Shown here: one piece after another, positions 63,824 through 64,000 of the stretch
Layout of the letters: each line of letters opens with the position of its first letter
Numbering within the stretch: the first letter of the stretch is position 1
Source of the DNA: Bolinopsis microptera
Taxonomy: Eukaryota > Ctenophora > Tentaculata > Lobata > Bolinopsidae
Direction: 5' to 3'
Assembly (NCBI RefSeq): GCF_026151205.1
Contig: NC_087075.1
Coordinates: forward strand, 6,714,858 to 6,778,857
DNA: 64,000 nucleotides
Program-made: the position numbers and the translations under genes
Notes under the pieces: model-generated
The model's input: the letters and a program-made list of their open reading frames with translations, nothing else
The model's database searches: none
Told to the model about the DNA's origin: nothing

Positions 63824-64000
63824 TTAATGTAAGACACAATGCTGTTAGCAGGCTTCCATTCTAATGCTATCTTACGTTAATTTACGTGTTCTAATGGGAG
63901 ATCAACGACTATTTTCAAGACTCAGATTCATAATATTCGAGCACAAGCAATGACTGGTTTCAAATAATGATTACAACAGACAATGGACTTGTACTTCCTC

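Overview
The window is nuclear DNA of an AT-rich, intron-rich invertebrate animal. A cnidarian is my best guess, from the retroelement and transposon families and the general style; the sequence does not prove it. It carries few genes and a very large load of tandem repeats and transposons. Genes are split by GT-AG introns, so most long open frames here are repeats read through, not genes.

Main result: positions 41874 down to 1715 (minus strand) are one gene of at least 26 coding exons. It encodes a bridge-like lipid transfer protein of the BLTP3 family (UHRF1BP1 / UHRF1BP1L-SHIP164, relatives of VPS13). I rebuilt it exon by exon: every junction keeps phase, and the joined product is about 1,271 residues. 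It starts MAGILKNQLVKRLASFTK and ends in a short coiled coil. One short exon (between residues encoded at 31151 and 28922) is probably missing from my model. The 13.6 kb ninth intron holds, on the opposite strand, a complete single-exon gene for a type II membrane glycosyltransferase (GT12 / B4GALNT-like, two lectin-like modules), and a well-formed 5S rRNA gene.

The second clear host gene is at the right end, 62140-63823 (plus strand): a two-exon PTP1B/TC-PTP-type tyrosine phosphatase with all catalytic loops, a long acidic linker and a C-terminal membrane anchor.

Mobile DNA: a 5'-truncated non-LTR retroelement with CCHC and restriction-like endonuclease motifs (9193-11347, 14-bp target duplication); two copies in opposite orientation of another LINE (43138-43962 and 52659-54284); a 1.6 kb TTAA-flanked element carrying an ORF with a P2X7-ballast-like domain (54563-56157); a second TTAA-flanked element with a long internal hairpin (37982-39675); a 14-bp TIR element (26761-27915); fragments of other retroelement and transposase-like families (46.2-47.0 kb, 60.1-60.6 kb). 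A tandem repeat family of about 0.35 kb units (52321-57045) has been broken by three separate insertions.

Most unusual signals: (1) three foldback elements whose outer ends are pure G tracts on the left and C tracts on the right, each with a 6-7 bp target duplication (21826-24931, 27251-27519, 48375-51085); two of them have interiors filled by GGA-rich minisatellite. (2) In the BLTP3 gene, at least six different minisatellites or microsatellites start within about 0-60 bp of a splice site, including one whose 39-bp unit duplicates the splice acceptor itself and one 42-bp duplication that copies a splice donor in frame.

Between 44.2 and 46.1 kb, 51.1 and 52.3 kb, and 57.3 and 60.1 kb I find no gene, only AT-rich DNA and short inverted or dispersed repeats.
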